Assembly: GCF_023856365.1 (NCBI RefSeq)
Contig: NC_064551.1
Span: forward strand, 15,199,527 to 15,263,526
Length of the DNA stretch: 64,000 bases
Direction: 5' to 3'
DNA from: Brienomyrus brachyistius
Lineage: Eukaryota; Chordata; Actinopteri; Osteoglossiformes; Mormyridae
Shown: positions 24,880-37,930 of the stretch, in pieces
Position numbering within the stretch: position 1 is the first letter of the stretch
How the letters are laid out: the number at the start of each line of letters is the position of its first letter
Notes under the pieces: model-generated
What the model was told of the DNA's origin: nothing
Seen by the model: only the letters and a program-made list of their open reading frames with translations
Database searches by the model: none
Translations under genes and position numbers: made by a program

Positions 24880-25530
24880 TTTTATACCCACTCATGCTGC
24901 CATCGAGGTGAATACTTTGTGACTTTTGCCATTGTTCCCATGCACTTGATGCATCTTGGAGTGTTTATCCTTGAATCCTTTGGCCCGCCATTTGACGCTA
25001 GTCAATGAATCCCCAAGGTTTCGAAAACAAAGGGTCAGTGATTACGTTTAAAAAATAATTAGCAGATGGGCCTGCGAGGGGAAATAAAGAGGGGAGAGAA
25101 GAAAAAAAGATTTTCTACAGATGATTGCGTTCCCTTCCCCTTGGTGTGAAAAGTAGATTTGAGAACACTTTTAAAAGATTTGTTCGATTTGTTTCACAGA
25201 CAAAGAAAAGCGACTTGGTGGAAATTCAGATTCATTAAAACTTAATTAATATGCATCATTATGTAAATGAGGTTGCAGTTAATGAGTTTTTAAAAGAAGC
25301 CTTCCGTAATTAGTTCACTTTTAATGGCATCATCATTTATCTTTTTTCTTTGAAGCAGAATGACGCGCTGAGCTAGCCGTTCCCGAAAGTGGAAACCCTT
25401 TTTTCCTTTAAATTTCCGTATTTCCCTAATTTGTATATGATTAAGAATGCATTTAGACCATTAAATCAATGAGAAGTACTTACACTTTCTAAACTCACTT
25501 ATTTCAATTAAATCCGGGCGTCTGTTGAAA
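24880..25530. promoter_or_regulatory. Candidate conserved non-coding enhancer cluster
   Basis: A 650-base block of non-repetitive sequence dense in homeodomain and POU-like words: AATAATTAGCAG near 25056, CTTAATTAATATGCATCATT at 25241-25260 followed by ATGTAAATGAGG, CCGTAATTAG near 25303, and further TTAAT and AAATTAAAT words to 25520. No frame is open across it. The texture is that of ultraconserved regulatory DNA near vertebrate developmental genes. I infer this from texture and motifs; no alignment was possible. Confidence 0.4.
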
Positions 25531-26681
25531 CAGGGGTTGCGTTCGTCAGCTAAAGAAACAGCTTCATTTCAAATGCGATCTTGGGCTGCTTGCCAACTCA
25601 TTTTAAACACAGTCAACTTCCCAAAATGACTAAAACAAAGTAAAAACAGTAATTGACTCCCATCCCTCCATGTTTTATAAAACCTTTTATTTATTGTGTA
25701 AAAGTTAGCAACAGTGTCCCCCCCCCCCTTTTTTTTAACAGAATGCATTTCAGAGGTGTTAACTGAGCTGTCAAGACAGTGGGAGCTGTCTTCCATATCG
25801 AAAAGAAAAAAGAACGAAAGATTCAAAACAGACGCATCCCACGCATTTCCTCTGCAAGGAGCCATGCTTGGAAACATTTCAGCAAAACTTTGGAGCCTTT
25901 CAGTTTTAATTGTCTCGCCTATCCACATGCCGGGGTCGGTGCCTTCGTCTTACATATGCTGGCATGTCCATGTGTTTTACCGCTATGGAAAATACGTTAT
26001 TCAGAGTTTTAAAACTGTGAAAATTTTATATTATCAATAACAAGGTGAATTGTTTGTTTGTGTGGGGTATTCGGTCTTACCATGAATTGCCACTGAGAAT
26101 ATTCCCAGATAAATGGGGATGCTTCCCAAAGAGCAGGTTTTCTTCTCCCCGTTAAACCTACCTGACCACCGATAGTTCAGCGCTGGAGCCGTATTTAGGC
26201 TTAGCTCTGACGTCAGCCTTACCATAATTGGGCAATCAAACTTCCATAATCTGCAGAACTCCCCCCACCTCGAATTCCATCGCTTGTGAGAGGAGGCTGC
26301 ATTTCCCGCTGTTCGAGCCCACTGATGCACCCCACCGAAGACAAAAACGCAGCACTTCAGCTCCTATGAGGTGGCAATGATACGTAAACCTGCCTCTTCC
26401 CCCATCACAGGTCTACAGTGTGGCAACTGGCAGTAATTCCCAGAATTAAAAGAGTTTTTCCAAATAACAAATCCTCATGTACATGATTGTCTTGGCACAT
26501 TTTTTTTTTGTTTGAGCTGAAGATCTCTTTCTGCATCATGTGTGCATGTGTATTTAGTCCACTTCTGACCAAGACCACTTCTGAGAATACAAACTTTAAT
26601 ACCTTATGCAACACATTTGTTAAAATACACCTTCATTATTACTGCCTGCATATACTCTGCATATAACTAGTTGGAGGACGG
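25531..26681. other. Gene-free stretch
   Basis: Contains a C10/T8 run at 25720-25737. Open frames of 98-119 codons (25569-25928 minus, 25714-26040 plus, 26034-26330 minus) overlap one another on opposite strands and show no domains. No element recognised. Confidence 0.5.
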
Positions 26682-26726
26682 ATGGATGGATGGATGGATG
26701 GATGGATGGATGGATGTATGGATGTG
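26682..26726. repeat. (GGAT)n microsatellite leading into minisatellite
   Basis: About eight GGAT units and variants (GTATGGATG) directly before the 63-bp array. The tail type matches the GGAT-tailed repeat family. Confidence 0.9.
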
Positions 26727-27300
26727 TAATCCCCATGATCCTGTACTGGGTAACTGGGTGGAGGATGGATGGGTAAATGGATGGGTGTGTAATCCCCATG
26801 ATCCTGTACTGGGTAACTGGGTGGAGGATGGATGGGTAAATGGACGGGTGTGTAATCCCCATGATCCTGTACTGGGTAACTGGGTGGAGCATGGATGGGT
26901 AAATGGATGGGTGTGTAATCCCCATGATCCTGTACTGGGTAACTGGGTGGAGGATGGATGGGTAAATGGATGGGTGTGTAATCCCCATGATCCTGTACTG
27001 GGTAACTGGGTGGAGGATGGATGGGTAAATGGATGGGTGTGTAATCCCCATGATCCTGTACTGGGTAACTGGGTGGAGGATGGATGGGTAAATGGATGGG
27101 TGTGTAATCCCCATGATCCTGTACTGGGTAACTGGGTGGAGGATGGATGGGTAAATGGATGGGTGTGTAATCCCCATGATCCTGTACTGGGTAACTGGGT
27201 GGAGGATGGATGGGTAAATGGATGGGTGTGTAATCCCCATGATCCTGTACTGGGTAACTGGGTGGAGGATGGATGGGTAAATGGATGGGTGTGTAATCCC
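26727..27300. repeat. 63-bp minisatellite, nine copies
   Basis: Unit starts TAATCCCCATGATCCTGTAC, continues TGGGTAACTGGGTGGAGG and ends ATGGATGGGTAAATGGATGG-type words. Starts fall at 26727 + 63k up to 27294, where a partial tenth unit stops. Copies are nearly identical, with single changes in the second (ACGGG) and third (GAGCATGG). Because 63 is 21 codons and the unit lacks stops in some frames, open frames of 217 codons (+) and 206 codons (-) arise; I consider both artefacts. The unit resembles an amplified 3' end of the GGAT-tailed repeat. Confidence 0.98.
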
Positions 27301-28336
27301 TTAACTGATGCAGGTAACAGATGACACTTTGTTTGGTTTGCTAAACTGATAGCAGTTGATTGTTTTCAGTAAGGCTCACATTTCTGAGCCAGCTCCTTGT
27401 TGGTAGGTTCAGACTGCAATGCTGTCAGATTTGATTTGAGGAAGCCCCCCCCCCATTTCTTCTTCATTTAAGTGAGTCTTCACTGTTCGCTTTGAAATAG
27501 ATGTCTGTGTTCTGATGACCATACGCATCATTCATGCAGAAAGCGAAAACAAAAATTTACATCAAAAATCCCAGAATCACCGTTTTGCTAGTTACTGTAA
27601 TGCATGAATTCTAAATATTGGCATGTACTTTTCCAAAATAAAATTGATTGCATTTAGTTTATTACATACAAAACTTTAAAGGTCCCACTGCATTGAAACG
27701 TGACCCATCATGTACTGTAAGGATCACAGGCTCTTATTCTCCACATGGTAAAAACAGCACATTACACTATTCTCCAGACAAGCAGAAGTATTCTGACACA
27801 TGAAAGGGAGGGTTGTGTGTTTCATGTTCCAAACCTGATACTTTTTCTTTACTCTTAACCACACTTGAGATATATTGTACTGGACATGTTCAGCCACATT
27901 TCCTTGGCTTAATATCATGTGTTTTCTATATCACATCATTCCAAAGGCCTCACTGCAAGAGTCACCGATGCTTATAGCTAAAAAAGCAGAAAGACAGATA
28001 AATGGACATCATGTGTCTTATGGCAGCAGTCGGTTCCTTGTATCTGGAGTTTATTTATCTAGTTGAACCTTAAGGTGAACAGCCTCTCAGCTGGAGGATA
28101 CTCAGCGTTGGCTGAATTGGTGCAGGAAACACGAATCTCGAGATGAGGCATCCTTGAGTCTGACACGTGCTCAAAATCATATACGAGCAAATGCGGACAG
28201 GTGGCTACAGCAGCCAGTACAAGAGAGGCGTGCACGAGAAGGTGGAGGTATGGAGAAGGAAGAGGAGAGGCATTCCTCCATCCCTTTGAGTGGCTACTGA
28301 CTTTCAGGGAGCTGACACGCCAAATGACCGTGACCG
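27301..28336. other. Gene-free stretch
   Basis: Single-copy-looking sequence with a C9 run at 27447. No gene, RNA or element recognised. Confidence 0.5.
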
Positions 28337-28357
28337 CCCCCCCCCCCCCCCCCCCCC
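28337..28357. repeat. Poly-C run (21 bases)
   Basis: Uninterrupted C run; the complementary strand is a long G run with quadruplex potential. Confidence 0.9.
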
Positions 28358-28886
28358 GTGGGGCTGCTTGCGGATAGCCAGAGGGTCATCCCAGCCCTGC
28401 GGAAAACATACAGTGTAGACTTGGCTGGGATGACTGGCAGGAATGGAGAGCCGAAGACACCAGTTTCGACCTATTTCTGCGTGGCAGGCAGAGACGGGTG
28501 GGAGTGGGCTGTCACAGTCGCCGGCTGGCAACGCCAGAGAGAGTCTTGTAGGAATCCTTTCCAATTTGTGTCCAGATTGATGTTCAAGGGTGTGAGTGTG
28601 ATGCTGTTTATTTACAGTTCAGTACGTTTTTTTATGGTTTAAGTACAGCTCAACCTGGCATTCGATTAGGCTGCAAAGAAGATCAATATTAATAAAGTTG
28701 ATTTGCATTAATCAGTTAAGAGATCGTCCAATAAGTCAATCAGTTAATTGGTCATTCAGCTGGGTTTATGTACGATCACAAGGACAGAAAAAATTACAAC
28801 ATGAATTAAAATCAAATAAATCCTGACCACATCAGTTTTCCTAATGATTAAATGAAATATTATGCTGATAATAAAATAAAAACACA
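28358..28886. other. Gene-free stretch
   Basis: Mixed, then AT-rich sequence. An exact octamer ATTTGCAT followed by TAAT lies at 28701-28712. No gene recognised. Confidence 0.5.
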
Positions 28887-28930
<44 letters not shown>

Positions 28931-28937
28931 TATTATT
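28887..28937. repeat. (ATT)n microsatellite
   Basis: About fifteen ATT units with one ACT interruption. Confidence 0.95.
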
Positions 28938-29463
28938 GTACTTTATCCATTTTATTATCTAAATAAATAAGTGAATGCTTTTTTTCATTTGGAAACTTTG
29001 TGCCATTATTAGAAATGATTTAAAAACAAATCTTGCTATCCCTGAGAAGCATTTTAATTCTTCCCTAACAGAATTCATTAATATCTTTTTGAATTGTAAC
29101 TGTATGCTGTTTGTTACAAGTAAAGTGCATTTACATTTTACCACACATGAGTAGAAAGAGATCCCCTGTGAATCATTAAATGGGATTTAAACAGGGAAAC
29201 ACATTTGGCGACATTGTTTATTGAATCTGAGGAACATCCCAGGTGTGAGTAATGAAACTAAAATTCACCGTTTTAAATATGTAGATGCAACGTGAGTTTA
29301 TATTTCAATTCTTCGATAGTAAACTCCGCTGACCTTGCTGCACAAACACAAATTTCATATTTGGTTGCTTTGGAAAATAAATGATATGGTTCTTTTATAG
29401 AAGGAAAGGGAATAATGACATGAAATGCTCAACATAAAATCAATGCTCCAGAACTAATCAGCT
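28938..29463. other. Gene-free AT-rich stretch
   Basis: AT-rich unique sequence. A 61-codon minus-strand frame at 28959-29144 has no domain. Nothing else seen. Confidence 0.5.
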
Positions 29464-29517
29464 AATAATAATAATAATTATAATTATAATAATATAGATA
29501 AGATGTTAGATATAGAT

Positions 29518-29555
<38 letters not shown>

Positions 29556-29672
29556 GGTATTGTTATTATTGTTATTATTGTTATTGTTGTTATTATTGTT
29601 ATTATTATTATTATCTGGATAATAACTGCCTAATTTAAATTGACATCAGGAGAAGCAATAATAATAATAATA
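29464..29672. repeat. Compound AAT / ATT / GTT trinucleotide arrays
   Basis: (AAT)n at 29464-29480, (ATT)n with GTT interruptions at 29518-29614, and a short (AAT)n at 29656-29672, separated by AT-rich spacers. Confidence 0.95.
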
Positions 29673-31239
29673 AAAATAAACAGAAGGAAGAAGGAAATGT
29701 AACACATTTCTACAGTGTTTCTATAGCACCACATTTCTTTAATTACAATGCCATTCTTTTCGATACAAGTTAAATGGTGTTTCTATGCATATTAAATGTT
29801 GCTGTTTAAATGTTTACTTAAAAAACAAATATAGAAATACAAAGCTCATAACATTTCAGCTTTTTGAATTTCTGTATTAATGTAACAAAGTAATGTGGGC
29901 AAAAGTTCATTTATTTTTATCATCATCATCATCATCATCATCATCACAACATTATGTTATATTTGGTTTGTTTTTCCAAAAACCTTTGTTGATTTTTTTT
30001 ATTAACATTTTTATGATTGTTTTTCCACATTTCTGAACTTTCTTAACCAATGTTTGTCTTCGTTATTTAGACACATGCAGCATCAGAGTCAATTCTCATA
30101 GACACATATAAATTATTCTTTAAGGAGAAGCCACATTCCATAAATTATTTAAAATGACTGGGATTATAATAAGAGATCAAATCGTAGGAAACAAAGGAGG
30201 CTGTGTGCTGAAGGCAGAACTCACTCAATTCACCAGATCTTAGTTTGATGCTAAATAAAGCCAGATCTCAACAATCTGTTTATGCAAAAATAATTGGTTA
30301 ACTTACATGTGTTATGCACTCTTATTCAAATAAATCCTTTGTTGCCCTTGTTTACTGACTGTTAATTGGAGCATTGTCACTCTCAAAGTGGACTGCTGCC
30401 TTTTCACTTCACAGGAAACACTCCTCCACTGTTTTTGGTTTTTACTTCACTTTCTTTTTCTTTTTTTCTTTCTTTTTTTTCAGAAAAGTGGTTTTGAGGG
30501 GGTTCTGACATTTTTAACTTTGCAAGGTAAAGTTTGTCCAACCATTTTTTTTTCGTCGTACAAAGTCTATAAAATACCACATGAACCTCAGGCAGAGCAC
30601 AACGTGTGATTTGTCTAATCCTGATTATCATACTGCACTGATAAACTGCTTATTTGTTAAGTTACAGCATGTCATAAATAAATGTTGAAGCAGTTCCTCT
30701 AACTGTGCATGTGCTGGTGTGGCGTTAGGTTAAACCCCAAAGTACAGAGCATCGCGTTATCCCACCTGAGAGGCGTCACGGAATGTAAAATAAAGTTTAA
30801 AAACTGCCACCGATAAGGTTGCAACTTAGGAATGGTACTGATTGCGTCAACGTATTATGAGTTACCGCTTTGCTAAAATGCAATTAAAAACACATTAAGG
30901 CTCAATGTACTGAGGTATTCTGTGTTTGGAAGACAGAGATGAGCTTCCTAGAGGACTGCTTTGTTGCATGCGTAAGACTGGCAAGAGGTGAAAAGAAAAA
31001 CTCACTCATATACTTTTGGTGTGAGTGTATCGAAATGCAGTTCGCGAAATATTCAGCGGCATACTCAGTCCGATAGTATGGAAACAGTGGGTGTTAAATC
31101 TACTTTGACTTACAGTTCAACTCACGGTATCCTTTTTATTTTCATTATTTTCTTGGCACTAATTACGGATTAAAACAATAACAAGTGTCAGGTCTAGGAT
31201 TTTTTTGTAAACGTAGGAAGCCTAGATATTCATCTCCCG
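29673..31239. other. Gene-free AT-rich stretch
   Basis: Contains an (ATC)9 array at 29920-29946. A long pyrimidine tract ends in CAG at 30482 and a GTAAAG word follows at 30527, which imitates a tiny exon. No gene recognised. Confidence 0.5.
29920..29946. repeat. (ATC)9 microsatellite
   Basis: Nine ATC/TCA units without interruption. Confidence 0.95.
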
Positions 31240-31670
31240 GGGCCTAGGGTTCGAGGCGGTGGCAGCGGGGGCCCGGGTGACGGGGGTGCGTGGCTTTGCG
31301 ACAGCGGCGGCGCTATGTGGGCCAGTGGCGGGACGCTTCCTGGCTTCCCGTGGGTCTCACCGCCAGTGCAGGTGGGCAGACACCCTCCCCCCCCCACATA
31401 CGCCCTGAGAGATGCAGAAAGGGAGATGCAGGGAGGGAGGCGGGAAGCGGGGGTGGGGCTGGGCGAGCTGGGAACCTGGGGCCGGAAGTGCCGCTGCGAA
31501 GACAGAGGCCCCGTTACCACCCGCAGTAGCGCTGCTCCCCCCCAGCCAGAAGAACCCAGGCACACTGGCCTAATTAAGCAGGTCCCACAAACGAGAGGCA
31601 GGGGACCGCTCTCTCTCACTATTCCACTGCTCCTGGGGCGTCCCCCCCCCCCCACCCCGTATCAGGCTTT
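31240..31670. other. GC-rich block
   Basis: Markedly GC-rich against AT-rich flanks, with C-runs at 31387-31395 and 31644-31656. It includes poly-purine words around 31410-31460. Open frames of 137 and 141 codons on opposite strands overlap here and encode proline-, glycine- and arginine-rich low-complexity peptides without domains. CpG density is only moderate, so a CpG-island promoter is possible but not supported. Confidence 0.5.
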
Positions 31671-32879
31671 TAGACAAGGCCGGGTGGCTCTTATGAAACA
31701 CGGCCCCGCTCAGAAAATTCCAAGGTGACCTGCAATGCTCACGTTTCTTGCTTCCCTCCTTTTCCCACCACTTCTCTCTTTCGTCCAGAACCTTCACCAT
31801 CTCCAGCTGCCCTGGAGGTGCCGGACCTCCAACATGTAATGGCCACTGGGGAAGTTTTCCCGCCACAGCTCAATCCGGCGGTCCAGTAAACTCTTCCTGC
31901 TAATCTTCACACCTCTGTCGTGTTGATCTTACACACCGTACCGTGAACGCTGTGACATTTCACCAATTTAATTTAAATGCCGCAGAAGTGCCCGCTCGCA
32001 TGCTCTGTCGCAGGATTAGACGAGAACGCCACCTCCATCCCCTCGTTCCGACAGGTCATCTCCTCTCTCAGAATTATTAAGGTTTAGCTTCCCATTCCAA
32101 TTGTTCTTTCCGGTTGGTCTCATGTTGTTTCTCTCATCTTCCAGTGATTCTCTGTAAGACGGTGTCAAATGAACCAGAATCCCCCCCCCCCCAATCCAGC
32201 AACCCCGTTCCCTTCTTTTGTCGATACCGCATTCTAAACACGGCAGACATGCGCATGCACACTTCTGCGCGACACCTGGTAGATTAGCCTCCATGTAGCC
32301 ACTTAGCATATCATATCCTCGAAGGTAAACCATGCATCATCTCAGACACCAGAGACGTGTCTCCCTCGCGACTCACAAAGGAAGATTAATACAGTTCCAT
32401 CGATGTCATAAAGAGGGCGCCATGTTTGTTGAATATGCAGCAATTTTAATCGCACCATTCATAAACAGGGGCTTGATGTTGATCACCTCTAAAAAGCAGG
32501 AAAATATTCAGAAAATATTCAGTTTAGTTAAAATATGGTAAAAATCAGTGAGGGCCCATCTATTGGGAATGGGGCCATTTTAAATGGCATAAAGTGTTTT
32601 ATTCCAAAATTACTTTGCTTTGAAAATTACTTGAAATTTAATTTGATCATTTAAATCATCTGTGTCGGTCAGGCCAAGTTAAATACCTGCTTTTGCAGTT
32701 TACAATGAACCTCGTATCTCATTTAAAAATTATAATTTTTTTATAACTACTTGGAGGACTGCATAAGGACACAATTATAAAAGATAAACATCTGTATCTG
32801 GTACATTTCATTTGTTATAATTACTTAAGAAAGGTATGTCTGTCCCATCCCCTTCAGGAGACACGTTTCAATAAATTGT
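31671..32879. other. Gene-free stretch
   Basis: C-rich run at 32181-32192. No gene, RNA or element recognised. Short frames on the minus strand show no domains. Confidence 0.5.
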
Positions 32880-33200
32880 TTCCACATCCAGCATCTAACA
32901 GAGAATATTAAGCAATTTGGAGCAGAGATTTAAAATGGAATGAGTAATTGGTCGATTTGCTTTCTTATGTCAAAGCGAATTCTTGTTTTACAGAACAAAA
33001 TGTCTTCCCACAGCTTAATGACATTACAGAACATTAGGTTGGCAATTAGCTACCTAAAGTTGAAGCCTGAATCTTTGATGAGACTCTTTGGAAAAGCCCA
33101 CATGTAAGAACCTGTTTCTGCACAGATGATCTGTCAAAACGTCTTGATGAAAATCTGCTCAGGTCGTTTGTACAAGAGGCAAATGAGAGAACTTTTTTTT
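32880..33200. promoter_or_regulatory. Candidate conserved non-coding element
   Basis: Non-repetitive balanced sequence with GCAATTAGC, GAGTAATTGG, CTTAATGACATTA and CTTTGATGAGACTCTTTG words; the last contains a TCF/LEF-like CTTTGAT. No frame is open across it. The call rests on texture and motifs only. Confidence 0.3.
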
Positions 33201-33784
33201 TTTTCTTCGGAATCTAGGGGGCAACTTTTAAAATACATTTGAATAAAATGTTATTTTAGATTTTCATTCAAAAGATTTGCTCAAAAACACATTTATTGAG
33301 GCCTTGGCATGTATTTTAAAATATTTTCTCAGTGAAAACTGTCAGTTATTTTCATATGCATCCAAATTTATTTCCATATTAAAACAATAAATATATAGTG
33401 CAAAAATATTATTTACATCAAGAAGCATATTATGATTTCAGAGTGTGTTCACCAGCATACAATAAACACACCTGATTGTCTCATTTTTTGTATTATTTTC
33501 ACAATTAATTTGTATCTCCATCACACATTTTAGACACAAAAATCTTGAAAAGATATAGAAAGTGATTATGACTGTTTAATCCAACATGGAGGATGCTGAA
33601 ATAGATTTAACTTTCACAAATCTTTCCTTTAAAAAATAATCCGATCAACAACATAAGCAGGCCCGCTCAACCGTTCTGCCGTCTAATTAACTTTTGGTTC
33701 CATTTCTAAAATGTAATTCCGCCCTCCACTGGTACAAATAAAATGTGCACAGAGAAAAGAAAAAAACACAAACAGGTCTGTACA
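33201..33784. other. Gene-free AT-rich stretch
   Basis: AT-rich unique sequence with a T-run at 33193-33206. Nothing recognised. Confidence 0.45.
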
Positions 33785-33830
33785 TGCACACACACAGACA
33801 CAGACACACACACACACGCACACACATAGC
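33785..33830. repeat. (CA)n/(GACA)n microsatellite
   Basis: CACACA units interspersed with CAGACA over about 45 bases. Confidence 0.9.
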
Positions 33831-36800
33831 AATGTAAATACGTATACAGAATCACACAGCATTTATCAGAAGGATGCACAATATATTGAATATATTCAGA
33901 CATGATCTGAATTAATAAATCGCATATACCAACATGTCACTAAAAAACACGTAACTTCATAGCAGTTTGAGCAAAGCCACAGGTCTGGCACTTGTAAGGC
34001 ATGATTCCAAAGGGGCAGTCAGTACCAAGCCAGCGGTTTCCGGGGATGTCCTGGCTCACGGTCAGCACTGGGAATAACACACCCCTTTGTTGCTGACAGT
34101 CATCCAGCTCAAACATTTAATCTAAATGACTTTCACCCCGCTGTGCTGCCTGCTCCAGTGCAATCCCACACCTTCCCCCATGAGCAATCGGAGAACATTT
34201 TAAGTGGCGGAAGATAAATATTGTTTTGTTTATTCTCCTGTACAGGCATCCGTGTCCGACGTGTAAGAGGACGAGCATTTAACAAAACTTCCAGATGGCA
34301 ATCACCGAAATCCCTGAAAACCTGAAGTCCATTCAACCAAATATGTAATTTCACCGGCCCGACCGCTCTCTGACGAAAGGGAATTGGAGGCACGAGGGAC
34401 CCCTGCAGAAAACTAATTTCACGTAGGTGGCAAAGGAGCCCGTGGGGAATTTGCACATCCCCGAACCCAAGCACACTTTAACAAAGACACCTGCGTTTCC
34501 GGCAGTGAAAACAATGCCCAAAGTGATTGCAGTATTTTTTTCTTCCATTCTGATCCTACACACGTGCAACACCGCACTGCGCTTCACGGCCACCGCCTCC
34601 GTGGACCCCCCGGGAGGGGCTCTCTGTCTCCGGCTCAGCGGTGAAGCTGAGGGAAGAGGCCCGTCGCATCGCCTCGCGTCGGAGAATGGATGATTTCAGA
34701 GGGGCGTAATCAGGGCCTGTTGCTCCCCTCGTGAGTTAGCTATTAATTCAGGCGAATCACTCCCTCCAGCAGCTGTAATGAAAGTAAAATGAAATAAAAT
34801 TTAGAAATACAGTCACATACGGAAGGAAAGTTTCTCGCACTGATGCCACGGTTAGCGATAAGCCAGCAAAGCAACATGTCTCAGACTTGATACACGGTAG
34901 GTCACTCCTCCCCACCTCAACGAGTCGCTGTCACCCAGGGTGTCACAGCACTTCTTGTTTATCCACGGAAACGACGGCTGACACCAAACTTTCTGCCGCT
35001 TGCCAGGTGTGCCAGCGAGTGCCAGCGAGCGGCTAAATTGGGAAGAGGACCCAGTTTAAACGACGCCACGTTCGGGAAAAGCTCGACACTCACGTTAAAA
35101 TCAGCTCAGTGAAAGCGGTGATGTAAAAAGCCAGCCATCAGCCAGCATTTTACTAACATTCATGTGAGTTTATACTACATTTCCGTCGCTCTGCACCAAG
35201 CCAAGTTATTCCTTACAAAATATATTGTCAGCTTCATTTAAATTTATTAGTAAGCAGTGGGCTGGCATCCCATCCAGGGTGTCCCCTGCCTTCTGTCCTG
35301 TAGATTTGAGTACTACACATGAGCAACTCACAAAATATCTAAAAAAAAAATCTAATATTATAGGACATATAACGATATACAAAAAATGAATGCATACATG
35401 CAAAATGACATTTACACACAAATCAAGTTTTCCAGGATTAGACAGATGAAAAGAAACAACCATGGACCCATCAGACTTAACTGTACAGGTCACAACCTCC
35501 AATGGCGCGACAGACACCAACATTTCAGTCACAGCGACGTCGCAGGAAGTGATGTTGGTGCATCATCCCCCAACCCACCCCCCAACCACCAGCCGTGCAA
35601 AGAGCACCGAGTAACCAGGAGGATTTAATAGATCCAAAGTGAAAATGATTAGTTAATCTCATTGGCTCTCGGATAATGGGAGAGACGCCGCTGAGACGCT
35701 TATGCAAAAATATCGCTAATTAAAAGGATGATGGATCTACTAGGGCGTGAAGATCAGTGGCGTCCCCCCCCCCCACACACACACACAACCTGCATTCTCA
35801 GATGAGGCAAGTCTGAGCTTGAAAACGCATCATGTGTGGCACATCGAACAGGGTCTCCTGGCCAAACACGGTTGGGCTTTATTTTCCCATCATTCCCAGG
35901 GATGTGTCCCTTCGCCCATGGCCTGGCCCATTCAGGGAAGCCGACACGTATTTGCCCCAGTATCCGTGCTGTAGGGTAAAATAAAGTAATCTACAAGTAT
36001 AAAGAGAGGAAGGAATAAAGCAAAGCATTTCAAATATAATTTCAGATTAAGCAAACCATGGGTGTTTTGCATCATCTTTTATTTAAAATGAATTGGGCTT
36101 TTTTTATTTCATAATTCTTTTTATTAGAATAGAAATAATGTCAGCAAAGTGTCATCTGTGATTATGAAACGAAAAAAAAAACAACAAAAAAAAAACTAGA
36201 GTCACACCTTGAAATGACGACCTCTGTGTTATTAAGGATTTTATAATTGGCTATCGACAGTCACCATTTCTCCCTCTGTGGTCTCCTTCCACTTCAGTAA
36301 GCTCTCGAAATTCCTAAACACTTCAGTCACAACCCCTGCTGGGTTAGACGGGTACTGTCGAAAAGGTGGAGGTTGATTATGAAATCTGACAGGTGTTTTT
36401 ATTTACCTCTTGCTCTCTCTATTTCTCTCTTCTAACGAACAACAAATAAGAAACGCTGGACCGGGATGCAGAGAAACGCAGGAGGGCTGTAGCACAGCTG
36501 GAGCCTCGACCACATGGCAGGGGATTCTCTTCTTAATAACCCTTGCAGAATCTCTTCTGACTCCCCTATTTATTCGATCGTTTTTTTGACGCTTGGATAT
36601 TTCTGCACAAAACCGTCGGTAAATTTGAGAAAGCGATGATGCCAACATTCCAATTTAACGATTCTGCATGCAGATCAGAGCTTAGCGAATGGGACTCGTG
36701 TCAGGATGAAAAGCGATTGGCTCGTTTTATATTTAGCGTGCCTTCGCAGCCGCGTGAACATTTGATCCATCCGATTTTCAGGGGTAATTGGCATAGTGAA

Positions 36801-36910
36801 GGTGGCAGGTGACAGATTTCTGCAAAGTGCCTACTGTATGGCTGTGGTTAGCCAAGACAGGCCCACCCTCTCACACCTTTAATTTCTTTTCTATATGTTT
36901 ATTTAAACTG
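33831..36910. other. Gene-free stretch with enhancer-like patches
   Basis: No gene found. Fragment 35244-35300 (GTGGGCTGGCATCCCATCC then GTCCCCTGCC) is a short piece of the GGAT-tailed repeat body. Patches 34685-34800, 35600-35740 and 36640-36830 are balanced and rich in TAATT and GCGATTGG-type words and could be regulatory. C-run at 35765-35775, A-runs near 36173 and 36187. Confidence 0.45.
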
Positions 36911-37175
36911 CATCCATCCATCCATCCATCTTCTAACCACTGATCCTAGTCTGGATCAAAGGAATGTAAACTAAATTGATAGTTGACAAATACTGTAAAT
37001 CACCTACTCCAGATCACATCAAGAACAAACAAGTAACATGATTTTAGGTAACTAATCCATCTTCCAAACACCTACGCAGTCCATAGTCGACTGGGGGGGG
37101 CAGGAGACATACTTGGGTGGGATGCCAACTCAACGGTCACACAAACAGGCAAACTTTGCGTTTCGATCCACAACA
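36911..37175 (-). mobile_element. GGAT-tailed interspersed repeat, reverse orientation, diverged
   Basis: It starts with five ATCC units (the tail read in reverse), then 'cttctaaccactgatcc', and further on GGGTGGGATGCCAACTC and 'acacaaacaggcaaactttg', which match the body of the family read in reverse. The middle (36960-37040) is diverged or carries foreign sequence. Confidence 0.6.
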
Positions 37176-37930
37176 CGAGAGTCCTTCCTTTGGTTCGGAC
37201 CATCCCAAAAATAATGGTCATTTTCAACTTATCTAGTTCAATAAGCCGTACACTGCCTAGCTGAGGCCATACCTCTCAGCTGAGTGAGTGCCTGAATTCC
37301 ACCATGAGGCAAACGACAACTCTGAAAGAGGATCAGCTGCTCAGATGGGAGTCCACAAGACGCAGAACCCTTCAGAAAAGCAGCCTTTACAGCGGGGGGG
37401 CACCATGTAAGCCATGACAACAAAGATCTAAATGTATACCTATGGCTTACAAGTCACCCTGTAAAAAAGTACTGTTAGACGACACCGAATAAAAAGTTAT
37501 CTGTCTCAATGCCATGTGCTGTCCTTGTAGAGGTTCGATAAAATAAGCATGAAAGCTTTCTTGCTAAAATAGAGACACTCCGAAACAACAGGCAGTGCAG
37601 AAGAAAGAAAGAGGCCACATGGATAGGATATAGGAGAGAGAAGATGCTGGCAGCCTCTCGATAGTTCTGCTTTTTTTAATGGACACTGCTTCATCTTTGG
37701 ATGAACCAGATGGACGTCTGAAGAATGGTCACGGTGACCTGGAAGTCATCGAGACGATGGCGGGGCCGGTGGAAGGTGGTGACTCAGTCAGGGCACAGAT
37801 GGAGGAGAGGTGAGGACAGGGTGTGGGAGACACTGCCATGGTCATCTGCTTGTCTTGGATTCTCATGGTGGAAAGGTAACATCGAATCAATTATCATATT
37901 TGGTCATAAAAAATTATCAGCAGATAATCA
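37176..37930. other. Gene-free stretch
   Basis: Mixed sequence. No gene, RNA or element recognised. G8 run at 37092 lies just before and a G8 run at 37394-37401 within. Confidence 0.5.

Noticed and set aside
26620..27324. Open frames of 206 and 217 codons
   Set aside because: They are forced by a stop-free 63-bp tandem unit and are open on both strands at once.
30483..30527. 45-base exon between a long pyrimidine tract ending in CAG and a GTAAAG donor-like word
   Set aside because: The tract is a simple TTTC low-complexity run, the donor is weak and the segment has no supporting neighbour.
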